DNA from: Chamaecrista fasciculata
Taxonomy: Eukaryota > Streptophyta > Magnoliopsida > Fabales > Fabaceae
Reading direction: 5' to 3'
Length of the DNA: 64,000 nt
NCBI GenBank assembly: GCA_003254925.1
Contig: QANZ01029623.1
Coordinates: 84,843-148,842, forward strand
Positions 53,125-64,000 of the stretch are shown here, in pieces (the first letter of the stretch is position 1; each line of letters starts with the position of its first letter). The translations under genes and the position numbers were made by a program. The notes below the pieces were generated by a model. The model made no database searches, was not told the origin of the DNA, and saw only the letters and a program-made list of their open reading frames with translations.

Positions 53125-53230
53125 GGTTTAAGAGAAGCAATAAAAATTGGTGACATTGTTGCTGTTGTGAAAATTTTGAATCAGGATTTTCCCCCCACTG
53201 TTTTGTGTGAAAAATTGAAGATGGAGACAT
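53125..53230 (+). pseudogene. second exon fragment, CTLH-like (tentative)
   Basis: Between a gctaag acceptor and an ACAT|GTATGT donor the frame reads GLREAIKIGDIVAVVKILNQ, then DFPPTVLCEKLKMETC. The pattern 'REAI..GDI..V...L...FP..L' resembles the start of a CTLH domain found in LisH/RanBPM-type proteins. It is an isolated exon with no flanking exons recognised. The family call is tentative. Confidence 0.35.
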
Positions 53231-53900
53231 GTATGTCTTTGATGATACCTATAATTACAAATTGAACTTGCTGTACAATACCTGCATCTTTTCATGCATA
53301 TGCACAAGTGCTTATATCTTACAGTATTAGTTTTTTGCTCAAATCTTTAACAGGGCTGAATTGATAATCATGATGTTGCTGGCTAGGAACATTAGTTATC
53401 AACAATTCTCTTCAGCTGCATTTTCTTTATTGAAGACCATTTTTCCTCTTATGACCTACTACTACACATAGAAGGATGCTCAACAAAGGACTTCTCCACT
53501 TCTCTTGAGCTGAATGATGTTTATTCAAGATTATATATTCACATTATATTTTCTTCTGAGTTCAAATTTCTTAATTTATTAAAGACTATCAGTGTATTAT
53601 TTTTTGTTTGTTTTATGAATTAATAATAACATCTTTTGCTTCATTATTGTTCTCTCTGTGACATTCCCAAACAAACAAAATGTATAGGCCATTGACGAAG
53701 AATGAAATGTTATAATTGTGTCAAGGTCAGCAAAGACGATGTGTATTTTGCCAACAAGAATTTTTTTTTTCTCATTTGTGTAAAGAAAAACTTACTTCTT
53801 TCTTAAGAAGTCCTTCAACATTAGAATCTAGCCGTGGATTCAATGTTGCAAGTTTCATAGACAAAAAAATACAAAAATGAAAAATAAATGGTCTTCTAGC

Positions 53901-54963
53901 CGTGGACTTTTTTTTCTTATTGTTTAATCCACAATAAGTGAGAAATTTGATGAAATATTAAAGTTCATTATAACCAAACATGACTGACATAGTTAATAAT
54001 GCCTTTTGAGTCATTGACAATAGTTTTGAACCATACCTTAACTTGTCATTGAAGTGACTGTACATATAGTTAATATTTTTTGTTTGACTGACCATGGAGA
54101 TTTGATTTTCATAAGATTAAATTTTCTTTGTTTGATTGATTTATCGGTGTTCCAACTGCAAAGTTAGAATTTAGGTAAAAAACTACCTTAACATCAATAA
54201 GAGAAAATTTACCTTATTTCAAGATGGAAGCTTCATTAAAGTTCTTTTGTAACTTCTAATATCCTCTTTTGTAGCATCAAGATAGCTCTATCACTTTGAA
54301 ATTCAAATAAAAAAAACCACAACAAACTTTTCCAATTATTTCTGTCATGAGATGCCTACTTAACTTGTGTTGGCAAGGATATGTTTAGTTAGAACTTTGA
54401 NTCAAGCACTGATGATGGGAGAACGTAGACGAAGCTACCGCGGCAGTGATGGAACAAGAACGTGCGGCGAAAAAGTGGTGAAGGGGAGAGGAACGTGCGA
54501 CTTGGAGTTGCTCTGCTAGGGTTTGGGAGGTGAAAGCTGAAACTGTAAAATGTAAAAGGGGAAAAAAGAGTTAAAAGGGGTAAAACATGAAAAGAGAGGG
54601 AAAAACTAAAATTAAAAGAAAATAAAACAAAAGTATAAAGTAATATATATAAATCAGAAATAAAAAGAAGAGGGAAAAGAGGCCTATAAAATAAAAGGCC
54701 CAAAAAGTAAAATAAAATGAAGAACCCCATTGAAGCAAGCCTAGGAGCTAAAATAAAGGCAGACCCAGAATGGAGTTGAAGAAGATGGATACTTACTATA
54801 CCTTTAGACCTGCAAAAGTGTTATGCCCATAACAAGCAAGTATATATATATATTTGTGTTTCTGTATAATTGTATATGTATATATAGTATTTTTGTTTGG
54901 TATTTCTCTTGTTTTTTGTATATATGTATATATAATATGTAAAAACTAAGACTAAAACGAAAA
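53901..54963. other. unclassified DNA between the Helitron-like block and the gypsy remnant
   Basis: AT-rich to about 54400, an N at 54401, then a GC-richer patch (54405-54535), then purine-rich DNA. The open frame at 54389-54730 is low in complexity. The right half may belong to the 3' part of the retroelement, but no LTR was identified. Confidence 0.4.
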
Positions 54964-56655
54964 TTAAACAAAACAAAAGAAAAATGAACAAAAACAAAAG
55001 AAATGCAAACCGATGGACATCAGCTCATGGTGGTGAATCAGTAGGCTGCTGCAGCTCCTTAAATGTATCCCCATTATACAAGCTCTGCATCTTGATTGCT
55101 CCAGAAGTAGATCTGAATTAGCCTTCATGTTTTCCTTATAGAGCTTGTTGAATTCAGAGGCTTCTAGCTTCAATTCTTTCAATTCTTGAAGTTGAAGTTT
55201 CAACTCAATGTCAATAGCATCAAAGTGCTTCATCAGTTCTTCACTAACTGAATTGACCACAACTTCTTTCTCTTTAGAAGTTGATTCAATGATATCAACT
55301 TTGCAGAGAGATACTTCCTCACTAGAAGGCTTCTTAATTTCATAAACATCGAACTTGGCAAATTCACCATCAAACTCCAAAGTGAGAGTCCCATCATGCA
55401 CATCTATCTTAGCACGGGTTGTACTAAAAAATGGCATTCCAAGGAGTATATCAGATTGTTTCAGGCATGACTCTCCTTCCATATCAAGGACATAAAAATC
55501 TGCCGGAAAAATTAGATCATTCACTTGCACCAAGACGTCTTCAAGCACTCCTTTGGGAAAAACCAATGAACGATCGACTAATTGAACAACCACCTCAGTT
55601 GGTTTGAGCTCTCCATCATTCAAAGTCTTGAAAAATGACAAGGGCATGACATTGATGATTGATCCCAAGTCACATATAGCTTGTTTCACAGCTGCCGTGC
55701 CTATTTTGCAGGGCACAGCAAACATCCCTGGATCTTTACATTTTGGAGGCATTGTTTTCTGAATCACAGCAGAGACATTTTCCCCCACATGTATCTTCTC
55801 ATAGCCCGTAATCTTTTTCTTATTAGTGCATAATTCCTTGAGAAACTTGGCATAATAAGGCACTTGTTTGATAGCATCCAAAAGAAGGATATTGATGGCT
55901 ACTTGACGAAAAATATCTAGAATTTCTTTCTCTTCCTTTTCCTTGTTAGGTTTCATGAATCTTTGAGGAAAAGGAGGTTTCACAACAAATTTGGGAGGTT
56001 GAGATGGTTTCTCCACTGCTGGTGCAGAGTCAGGATTCTGCACTGTGATTTCTGCCTCAGTCCTATGCCCATAAAGCGAGCTGCTGGATGGATCTTCCAA
56101 TTCCTTTCCACTTCTCAATTTCACTGCACTAGTGTTTTGTCTGGGGTTAATTTCAGTCTAAGATGGAAGCTTCCCTTGTGATTCTAACCTCCTTACTGAA
56201 GTGGGAAGTTGATTGAATTGCTGTTCCAAACTCTGAAGACCGGTTGTCACCTCATTATCCATATTTTGGAGACCGGATGTCATCTTGCTATCCATATTTT
56301 GGATGGTCTCTCGGGTCTCAACTTGGAATTTCATTGTGTCTTGGTGAAACTGAATAGCATCTTTCTGAAACTGAATAGCATCCCTTTGAAATTGACTAGT
56401 GTTTTGTGCCAAGGCATTAACCACATTTGCTAGAGACGAAGAACTTCCCGCTGGAAATGATAAAGTAAGAAAATTCGGTTGGGAAGATTGAGAAGATGAA
56501 CTTGGTCCTGCAATTTGGAGAGGAGGAGCTGCTGGTTTTGGCAAGGAATTCTGCAAAGTAGGCTGCCGTGGGGCATAGCTGAAATTAGGAATTAGTCCTA
56601 TGCCCATAGGACTTGAGATTAGGAAAAAATTAGAGAAAGAAGAAGCAGCCAACAA
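54964..56655 (-). pseudogene. Ty3/gypsy retrotransposon gag-protease remnant
   Basis: The minus strand carries the C-terminal part of a plant Ty3/gypsy Gag (coiled-coil-like Gln-rich repeats, then LEQQFNQLPTSVRRLESQG) and an aspartic-protease region. The protease region has AICDLGSIINVMPLSFF, VLEDVLVQVNDLIFPADFY and LGMPFFSTTRAKIDVHDG, as in Athila-like or related gypsy elements. One in-frame TAG at 56158-56160 separates the two parts; reading phase is otherwise kept. Reverse transcriptase, RNase H and integrase are absent and no LTR pair was found. It is an old, inactive copy. Confidence 0.85.
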
Positions 56656-56679
56656 AACTATAATTAAAAAGGCAATAAA

Positions 56680-56910
56680 GTGGATTTAGTGACTGATATA
56701 ATGAGACAATTTGGTATGAAAATAAGCATAATAGAGCTGCTAACAGAAAACCTAAAACCCTAAACTTTATTAACCTTGGAGGCACAATTGGGGGCATAAT
56801 TGAAACTAACGTTTCACATTGGGGGCACAACTAACACAAATGAAACGTTAGTGGCATAACTGAAAATCACCTCAAACGTTAGGGGCACGAAAGTGTCTTT
56901 TGCCCTATAC
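56680..56910. mobile_element. single arm of an inverted-repeat element
   Basis: 'aacgttaggggcac' and 'attgggggcacaa' phrases recur toward a tip reading AAGTGTCTTTTGCCC. The opposing arm is missing, so it is a solo or truncated MITE arm beside the gypsy remnant. Confidence 0.45.
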
Positions 56911-57030
56911 AAAATCATTCACATGTTCTGATCTCCAAAGGTTGCTAACAAAAATACTTGGATGGAATGAAAGATCATGATTTTTAAGAAATTTTATCTT
57001 GTCAAATTAGAAAATAATAGATATGGATAA

Positions 57031-58245
57031 GGTCAAAAACCTATTTTGGTTCCTAATGTTTACCCAAAGCTCTGGCTCGGTCCCTAATATTTTTTTCATT
57101 TTGTTTTAGTCCTTAATGTTTCTTAAAAGTTTTATTATTGGTCCCTAACTATTGAATATTATCACATCTCTTTCATTTCAAACTTGAATGCGATTAGATC
57201 AAAGCTATAGGTTAAATTTTATGAGTTCTTTCTTTGGCTAATTGGAGTCATCGACAAATTAGATCAAATTAAACATAAAATGGGGCCCCGAAAATGGGTC
57301 TCTTGTTTCATAAATTTGGTCATACCTAGGGATGACAACGGGTGGGTATCCGACCATTTTATCACTCTGTATCTGTATCCGTTCATTGTCTCAAATATCC
57401 GTATCCGATATTCGGTATCCGACGGGTACCCTAATGGATATACGATATGATATCCTAATTCAAAAATTGAATATATCCAATATCTGATACCTAATATCCG
57501 TTAATTAAAATAAATTAATTAAAAATATATAAAATATAAAATATTTATATTATAGGGTATCGGATACCGGGTACCCTAACTATCCGTTCATTTTGGACGA
57601 ATACCCTAACTATCTGGTATCTGATGGATATCAGATATTTTTTACGGGTGGATTCGGATGGGTATCCTAAATACCCACCCAAATTGCCATCCCTAGTCAT
57701 ATCTCTCTCATTTCAAGTTCAAATGCAATTGAATCGGAGCTACAAGTTACTCTTGACGAATTCTTTTTTTTTTTGTCTAGTTAGAACCATTGACAAATGA
57801 GGTCAAATAGTACTATGAAAGTTAATATTAATGTTTTGACCAAACTCATTTTTGGAGTATTATTTGACCTTATCTGCCAACGGTCTCAACTGAATAGAGA
57901 AATAACTTGTCAAGAGTAATTTGTAACTCCAATTTTGTTACATTCAGACTTGAATCTAAAGATATATGACTAGATTCATGAAAGAATTGGCCCATTTTTA
58001 GACTCAATTTATGTTCGATTTGACCTTGTTTACAGATGGCTTCAACTAGGAAAAGAAAGAATTCATCAAATTTAACTCGTAACTCTGATTTAATCGCATT
58101 TAGATTTGAAACGAGAGAGATATGACCATAGTCAATAGTTAGGGACCAATGATAAAACTTTTAAGAAACATTAAGGACTAAAACGGAACAAAAAAACATT
58201 AGAGACCAAAACAAAATTTTGGGTAAACATTAGGGACCAAAAGAA
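57031..58245. mobile_element. long inverted-repeat element (GGTCCC class) hosting a nested hAT element
   Basis: The left arm (from about 57031: 'ttttggttcctaatgttta', 'cggtccctaatat') mirrors the right arm (to about 58245: 'attagggaccaaaa'). Inner arms share 'gcaattgaatc' and 'actcttgacgaattctt' phrases. The outer tips are eroded and no target duplication is clear. The hAT-like element at 57327-57695 interrupts the left half. Confidence 0.65.
57327..57695. mobile_element. hAT-like MITE with 'gggtatcc' repeats
   Basis: The left tip TAGGGATGACAACGGGTGGG and right tip ending CCCAAATTGCCATCCCTA are inverted repeats typical of hAT elements. Flanks GTCATACC (57319-57326) and GTCATATC (57696-57703) are an 8-bp duplication with one change. 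The body is made of many 'ggtatccg' / 'cggataccc' units in both orientations. Confidence 0.85.
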
Positions 58246-58259
58246 GTTTATGGGTGATT

Positions 58260-59299
58260 GGTGAATATAGAGGTGTGCTTACCTCAATTCATCTTCCTCC
58301 AAATTGAGGTAGCACAACTTGCTCCCAATTTTGCTACAAAGAAGTTTATAATTTGGAGGAAGAGACCTGCAAAAATCTCACAAGTATAGAGGTGTGCTAC
58401 CTCAATTCATCTGTCATTTCTCTATTATCAATGTATTCTTCTAATTTAGCATGTTGTTTATCTTCTTTTTTATGATCTACTTGTTGCTTAGGAAGTGTAT
58501 TGCTTCTTAATTTGAGTCAGTTTTCTTGTATCGCTTCCTGAAGTGCAAGCTTGAATTTATTATGTTCAAGCCTTACTATATCTTATAAATGTACAAGACT
58601 TTATACCTCTATTATGAAATGAATGTTATCTTTGACCAAAAAATAAATGTCATGTATATATACTCATTTCGCTACTTATTTTCAACTTCGTCAAGGGTAC
58701 TTTTAAGATATATCCCTCTTTAACATGTATGCAGCAGCATAGACACTTTATTTGAAAAAATGACATAGTGTCATAAACATGTTTTTATCTAACACCTATA
58801 CCACACATATCTATTCATAAATGAATATTGTAATTTTTAAAATTTTTATCAAGATTTATGAATATTTAATATATAAAAATATGTTATGTCATGTAATACA
58901 ATTTTAAGAATTTAACGTGTCCATGTCTTGATACAAATCATAAGATTGAAAAATGACAGAGGTTCAACCTTCGTGTAGAGATTGAGCTCTCAATAATACT
59001 TCAATAGTCTAGCCACAATTTGCCTAATCCAAGCTAGAATATTTGACCAGGAATGTGGATATGGTTTCCTTGATAGTACAAGAGATATGGATATGGTTTC
59101 CTCCAACAACCTCAATCATGCCAAAAAAACATGCTTCTTGAAATTCATGTCCTAGGAATTACAGTCAATACAATAATAGTACATAACTACATACATTACT
59201 CAGCTAGCTTTTCGTGCCATTACATAACTACTGCGTATTTAGCAACTGTGAAAGCTGGCACTACAAATTAGAAAAGTTATATCCATCCATAAGTACTGT
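58260..59299. other. intergenic DNA / 3' flank of the HVA22 gene
   Basis: AT-rich sequence. A phrase with 'tagaggtgtgcta' or 'gaggtgtgct' and 'cctcaattcatct' occurs near 58270 and again near 58388. The region next to 59299 is probably the HVA22 3' UTR. Confidence 0.5.
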
Positions 59300-61464
59300 T
59301 CAATATATATAGTCATCATCAAAGATCATGTAATTCCCATTCCTTCTAGCTCTAGCTTCTCTGTCAGTCTGCACAACAACAAAATCAATGTATACACATG
59401 TTAATATATAATATCCTGATATGCTTGAATCAGCAGCATTGGTAGTCACCTTCTAAATTATTGCAATAGAATAAGCCTATGATAACACAACTTCAATTTT
59501 CAATTTTGTTTTAAATTCCTTGCTAGAACGTTTCTTTTTCTTGTTTGTACAGAGAAGCTATGACACTTATGTAGAAGGCCCTACAAAGATACGAGGCAAT
59601 TTTTTTTGTAGTATATTCCAACTCAAGAATAGAAAATTTCCCCTTTCTTTTTCTCCTTGTGATAAGCATATAAATATAAAGCACAGATACTATTTCTAAT
59701 AGAAGAGAAAAAAAAAATAGATAACTAAATATCCATAACTCTCAATGAAAGCTTCAAAAATAACAATATCTAGTCATTACATATGTCATAAGTGTGATTT
59801 TTTTTTCATTTTTTATACATGACACATGTCATATATGTAAATTTTTTCAATTTTGAAGTCTAAATTCTTTCTCAAAAAAAAAAAAAAATATCAATTTTGC
59901 ATGTCAAAGCCATGTCATCTCATATTAGCTGTGTCGAAACCAGATTTTGAGGCTTGCCACGCTGTGTCAGAGTCGTAAAAAATTAATTTTGAATCCAACC
60001 CACGGATACATGTCAAATACGTGTCGTATGGGTGTAGCACTTGCCCAACAAGATGACGCTCCCTCAAAATGAAGTATTCCTGTTTTTCAAGGCCTCTAAG
60101 TTCTTCCAAAATGAAATTCATTATTAAATCTTTTTTTTTTTTGTCCTTTGATCTCTTCCTTACACTTTAGTTTAGCCAAAAGGCCTAAAACAGTACTAAG
60201 AAATTGAATTCCTTGCTAGTTTCAGATTTCTAGTAACAATAGCAAGTTGACATATCCCCAAATATTCTGCAAATTTCACACTCCACAGAAAAACATTTGG
60301 AAACTAAGGTTACCTTGTTAATGAGTCTCTCAAATGCTTCTGTTCCATGCTCTTCCATGTATCTCTCAGCAGCAGTTAGAACATCGTCTTGCTGACTGAA
60401 TACATTCTTCTTTTTTGGAAAATACCACATTTGAGAAGCCTGTGGGATTTGAGGGATTTGTGGGTTCATATAGAAGGGCCTAATATAGTGCCTATAAACA
60501 TGAGCTGCACCATTGAATTGTGGCAGCACCAACCAGCAACTTAGAATCAACTTGGCATAAGGCCAAATGGCAAGCCTGAAATTAGTCATGGGTACTTTCT
60601 CAGAACTTTTTCTTTTTCTAGCTAACCAAACATGAAAGATAAACGAGTAAACTGGTGTTTTAACTTTTTATCCTTTGATTATATAAGGGGTGTCATTTAC
60701 CTACTTTTTAAAAATGTTTGGTTTAGTCCTTCAATGAACACCATAATACTAAATTGAAATGAGTCACGAATTTTCAAGGACATTTAAAAAATCATAATCC
60801 AACGCCTAAATTGATAGTTTACAAAAAGAAAAACCCTTACAAAATACAAACTCATTCAACAATTGATTCAATTACTTAGTAGTGTAAAATCTTTTTCTAC
60901 TAATTTCAAATGCAACAAACATGTATAGTCAAGCTTTCAAAACAATGTCCCTGTATGTATTATCACTTTTCACCTAAATCAGATTCTACCAATAGCAAAT
61001 ACACTTAAAAATCGCATCATCATAAACAAGGCAGCTTACACTTCAAGAACCTTGGCAAATGTGAGCTCAAAGAGTGTGATTAACGAATAGAGAACCCAAT
61101 AAGTGAGCCATTGTTGATCATCAGTAATAGACCTGGTCTCTATAGCCTTAATCGAAGCGTATCTGTCAAAAAACCCCAAATCAAATTAGGGCATCACATT
61201 ACTACTATACAGTAATGGCAAATACACAATATACCCAAAAAAAAAAACAGAAAAGCATACTCACAAAGGGTATACAAGAGTGACGACAGGCCTGGAGGAA
61301 GAAAAATAGAGACAAAAGAGAAAATGGATAAGAGTTCATGACGAAAGTGATTCAGTGAAATACAGAATGAAAAAAAAAATTAGCAGAAGAAAAATGACTT
61401 ACAGAGCAAGAACATCGAAGTTGCTGGCGATTACTTGGAGTAAATTGTTCCCTGATGAGCCCAT
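59300..61464 (-). CDS. HVA22A: HVA22/DP1/Yop1-family ER membrane-shaping protein
   Basis: Five exons join in phase to 543 nt (180 aa): 61464-61403, 61291-61265, 61162-61040, 60575-60314 and 59368-59300. The TB2/DP1/HVA22 domain spans about residues 15-110: hairpin membrane segments at 18-37 ([16 protein letters not shown]) and 48-66 ([19 protein letters not shown]), then [20 protein letters not shown]. The tail is [20 protein letters not shown] and ends in a short acidic segment, FDDDYIY. HVA22 proteins bend ER tubules and are linked in plants to ABA and stress responses and to vesicle traffic. The sequence is closest to the HVA22a type, but the paralogue is not certain. The last exon is only 22 codons. 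If the final intron is retained, a different tail of about 30 residues follows. A MITE lies about 150 bp upstream of the ATG. Confidence 0.93.
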
Positions 61465-61611
61465 GATTTACAAGATGATGACTCTGTTTATGTTCTTGAG
61501 GATTCGATGAGGCAAATGAAGAAAGGGGTTTAAGGGAGAGACCTGAGAGAGAGAGACTGTGTGTGTGAATGTGAAGGGTTTGTTTGAAAAGGAGAGACTG
61601 CAAAAACGAAA

Positions 61612-62046
61612 GGCCAAAGTTTTATTTCTTTGTTTAAAGTTTTGTTTTGGTTTCTTAGGTTTTTTTTTTGTTTTATTTTGGTCTCTCAAGTTTTTAAAAA
61701 GTTTCATAGTTAGTTTCTGACTCATTTTCATCCACATTTTCTGTTAAAAAAAAGAAGAAAAAAACTGACTTTCATCACTCAACAACTTTGCTCTGTTACA
61801 AAAGAGAAGGACTTTAATGCAAACAAACAAAATTTTTGGAAGATGAAAGTTAATTTTTTTTCTTTTTTTTTTAACAGAAAAAGTGGATAGAAAAGAGTCT
61901 GGGATTAACGGTGAAACTTTTTGAAAATTTTTGGGACTAAAACAGAATTTTGAGTAAACATGAAGGAACAAAATGGAATGAAAAAATCTTGAAGGACCAA
62001 AACAAAACTTTAAGCAAATATGAGGGATCAAAATAAGAGTTTGACC
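61612..62046. mobile_element. Mutator-like MITE upstream of the HVA22 gene
   Basis: The left tip GGCCAAAGTTTTATTTC and a right tip ending AAAATAAGAGTTTGACC are inverted. Flanks AAAACGAAA (61603-61611) and AAAACAAAA (62047-62055) form a 9-bp duplication with one change. Arms carry 'ttttggtctctcaagttttt' and 'gaaggaccaaaacaaaac' phrases. Confidence 0.75.
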
Positions 62047-62055
62047 AAAACAAAA

Positions 62056-63440
62056 AAAGAAAAGAAAGGAAAATGCGGGAAAGTTGGCAAATGGGGCCTT
62101 TGGTTCTTTGGAATGGGAAAGAACTGATTTTTCGGAGAATCTTTTCGCGCTCGAGGCACCGAAAATTATTGAGCCACGGCCAATAACTGCATGCCACGTG
62201 TTCGGTTTAGTTGTTTAATTTAATCACAGAAAATTTTGCAAGCAAAACTAATAATTTAATTCATAAAATATTATTTCTGTTTTTAAAAAATTAAAATATA
62301 TATTTAGTTCTTTAAAGATTAAAATAATATATTTTTTAATTTTTAAGAGATTAAAATGTTTAATCTTCATTTTTCACATTTCTACTTCCACTAAAGCTTG
62401 GGAAAATGACTACTAATAATTGTTTTGATTTTTTAAGAATTAAATTATACATTTTAATTTTTTAAAGACTGAATTGTTAATTTGATAATCTTTCAAGGAT
62501 CAAATTATAAGATTACACAAATTTTACTAGAATAAGTTCAAGCAAGAGAATATTCCAATTTTTTTTTTTATTTTCGAATTTCTAGTATTTAAGAATATGT
62601 TAAGTCAAATGTTTGTTATTGTTTGATTATTAATTTATTATTAAATAGTGTTATTAATATGTTTAAAACTTTTTTATATATAAAATTTAAAAACTACTAT
62701 TACAAATTTATTTTTAAAAATATTGAAAAATATCTCTAACATTACTTTTTTCAGTCTATTTTTTCAAAAACATTTATTTTCAAAAAATATTTTAATTGAA
62801 TTTCTAATCATATTTTGTACATGAAACTAACAATGAATCTCATATTTTCACAAAAAAAAAACAGTTTTTTCAATTTATTTGTCACCATGGTTAATTTGTA
62901 CTCTATATATTAGATAAGAGGTCAATAATATAAAAATTGCAATTAAAACAATACGGTTAAACTAATAAATTGGTTCTTTAATTTTAATTAATGTTTCAAA
63001 TTAGTTGACTAAATTTAATGGCATTAAAATAGTCCTTTTTAGTCTCAAATATAATTTAAAAAACATTTTTAAGTTTTGCCTTAGACTAGCATTAAAATAG
63101 TGATGACTTAGCATCTTATATATATTTTTTGTTTTTCAAAAAAATTATTTTTGAATTTTTGAAATTATCTTGAAACTATGATTTCATCATTAAAAAATAG
63201 AAATGCATTTGATTCTAATTAATCATTAAGATAGACTTTATGATCTCCCAAGTTACATTAGAAGCATACAACACAACACCATTTGTATCACGAGAAAAGC
63301 CTTAAAATTGTTGCAAAATAGACTCAAACTCAGCATCAATATCACTCAAGTCTTTAATTGAAGAGGAAATAACCTCCAAATATATGACGACTAGCAATGG
63401 AGATGAAGAAGGGGAGAAGAAGAAGAATATCACCACTGTT
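62056..63440. other. AT-rich intergenic DNA
   Basis: Very AT-rich sequence, with repeated 'ttttaagaattaaattata' type phrases at 62290-62520. No gene recognised. The GC-richer 62090-62200 may be upstream regulatory DNA of HVA22. Confidence 0.5.
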
Positions 63441-63464
63441 ATCCAAAGGCATGCAAAAACAGGT

Positions 63465-63640
63465 GGGGACACATCCACACCATTAGAAGAAATAGTGATA
63501 GTATAGTACTAGTGTTTCAAGCTTCTCATTCGTGGGAACACATCCACACCTATGGAAGGATTAGTGATGGTGGAGCATAATCTGCTTATCCGTTGAGACA
63601 CATCTAGACATTTGGAGGAACTAGTGATAACACTGTTTAA
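63465..63640. repeat. three tandem ~65 bp units ('acacatccacacc')
   Basis: 'ggacacatccacacc' or variants begin units at 63465, 63534 and 63595, each followed by 'gga..a.tagtgat'. A further isolated copy is at 63806. The units are diverged. They lie between AT-rich DNA and the copia fragment and may be part of it. Confidence 0.7.
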
Positions 63641-63809
63641 CAAACGACCCCTAAACTGCAACACAAGAGGAATCTTAAGGCGCCTCCCCCTAGAACAATG
63701 AACAACACAACCAAGGCGATTTTCCCGATTTTTGTCTCGTTCATCCTCCGATTCTTGGGCGGCTCTGTGCTTGGGCGGTTTTCTAACTAATTCGGATCGA
63801 ACCACTGGA

Positions 63810-63956
63810 CACATCCACACCTTTCACATTATTTGTCATGTATGGTCCGTCTTTGATGACTTTCCAGACTTGAAAGTCTGTTGCTTCAATAAATACTTTC
63901 ATCCTCAACTTCCATTGAAGATAGTTGGTGCCATCAAAGAATGGAGGGACATCCAT
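63810..63956 (-). pseudogene. Ty1/copia-type gag N-terminal fragment
   Basis: The minus strand from 63956 begins MDVPPFFDGTNYLQWKLRM, then KVFIEATDFQVWKVIKDGP. This is the conserved N-terminus of plant copia Gag (DUF4219/UBN2 type). The frame decays after about 60 residues into repeat sequence and no other retroelement part is present. The CACTA end begins at the base before its start codon. Confidence 0.75.
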
Positions 63957-64000
63957 CACTACAAAAAAAACACGTTTTAGTGGCGACCCCAAGTCGCCAC
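63957..64000 (+). mobile_element. left terminus of a CACTA (En/Spm) element, cut by the window edge
   Basis: CACTACAAAAAAAACACG is the characteristic CACTA terminal repeat. It is followed by the subterminal palindrome AGTGGCGAC-cccaa-GTCGCCAC. Almost all of the element lies beyond the window, so its size and 3-bp target duplication cannot be read. Confidence 0.8.

Larger units (their letters stand above)
50268..53900 (+). mobile_element. Helitron-like block with captured exons (borders provisional)
   Basis: The sequence A|TCTATATATATATATAAAGC at about 50268 resembles plant Helitron 5' ends (insertion after A, TC start). No Rep/helicase frame is present, so it would be non-autonomous. The block carries intact splice-site-flanked exon fragments of at least one known gene (PIP5K) and shows T-rich intron-like DNA between them. 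I could not find a convincing CTRR end with hairpin. 'tctagccgtgga' occurs at 53826 and 53895 and may mark the right side. Confidence 0.4.

Noticed and set aside
54389..54730. Phe/Ser-rich frame between the Helitron-like block and the gypsy remnant
   Set aside because: Low complexity, contains an N, and no recognisable domain. Possibly retroelement non-coding DNA.
60230..60313. Alternative HVA22 C-terminus by reading through exon 4
   Set aside because: A consensus GTAACC donor and a well-formed last exon at 59368-59300 fit better. Retention may occur, but it is not the main form.

Overview
The window is nuclear DNA from a eudicot plant. It is AT-rich, the genes are split by GT-AG introns, and every recognisable protein belongs to a plant family. 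Non-autonomous DNA transposons fill most of the space between and inside genes. I found no rRNA, tRNA gene, CRISPR array or prokaryotic feature. Short N runs (8949, 13035, 27770-27807, 54401) show that it is a draft assembly.

Genes, left to right: a possible last exon of an unknown + strand gene (34-140); a DUF3537 membrane protein (minus, 2139-6573, 4 exons, no in-frame ATG); a DEAH-box RNA helicase of the DEAH10/RID1 type (minus, 9968-16891, 16 exons, 699 aa by my splicing); a large ankyrin-repeat protein (minus, 19661-29432, 6 exons, 772 aa); an OTU-type deubiquitinase (minus, 32962-36097, 5 exons, 3' end unresolved); an unknown single-pass membrane protein (plus, 40301-41284, one exon); a U-box/ARM E3 ligase of the PUB45 type (minus, 45204-48924, 5 coding exons, 768 aa); and an HVA22/DP1 family ER-shaping protein (minus, 59300-61464, 5 exons, 180 aa). 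I joined the exons by hand from splice sites, reading-frame phase and conserved family sequence.

Transposons: a family of Mutator-like elements with long inverted arms recurs throughout. Each arm is a minisatellite of the phrase 'ttttggtcccataac', and 9-bp AT-rich target duplications can be read for about a dozen copies. One copy (6881-7829) carries a captured fragment of the splicing factor SF1 gene. Other mobile DNA includes a PIF/Harbinger-like element (26852-28847), hAT-like elements (42167-42954; 57327-57695, nested), an unclassified 1.46 kb element (36723-38183), a tRNA-derived SINE (39684-39863), a Helitron-like block with PIP5K and other exon fragments (about 50268-53900), a broken Ty3/gypsy gag-protease region (54964-56655), a Ty1/copia gag fragment (63810-63956) and a CACTA end at the right edge (63957-64000).

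The genes are functionally unrelated neighbours, not an operon-like system. The most unusual structures are a tandem array in the DUF3537 gene that repeats its own exon-1 splice donor, an ankyrin intron that opens with a decayed copy of the next exon, and exon capture by two transposon types.
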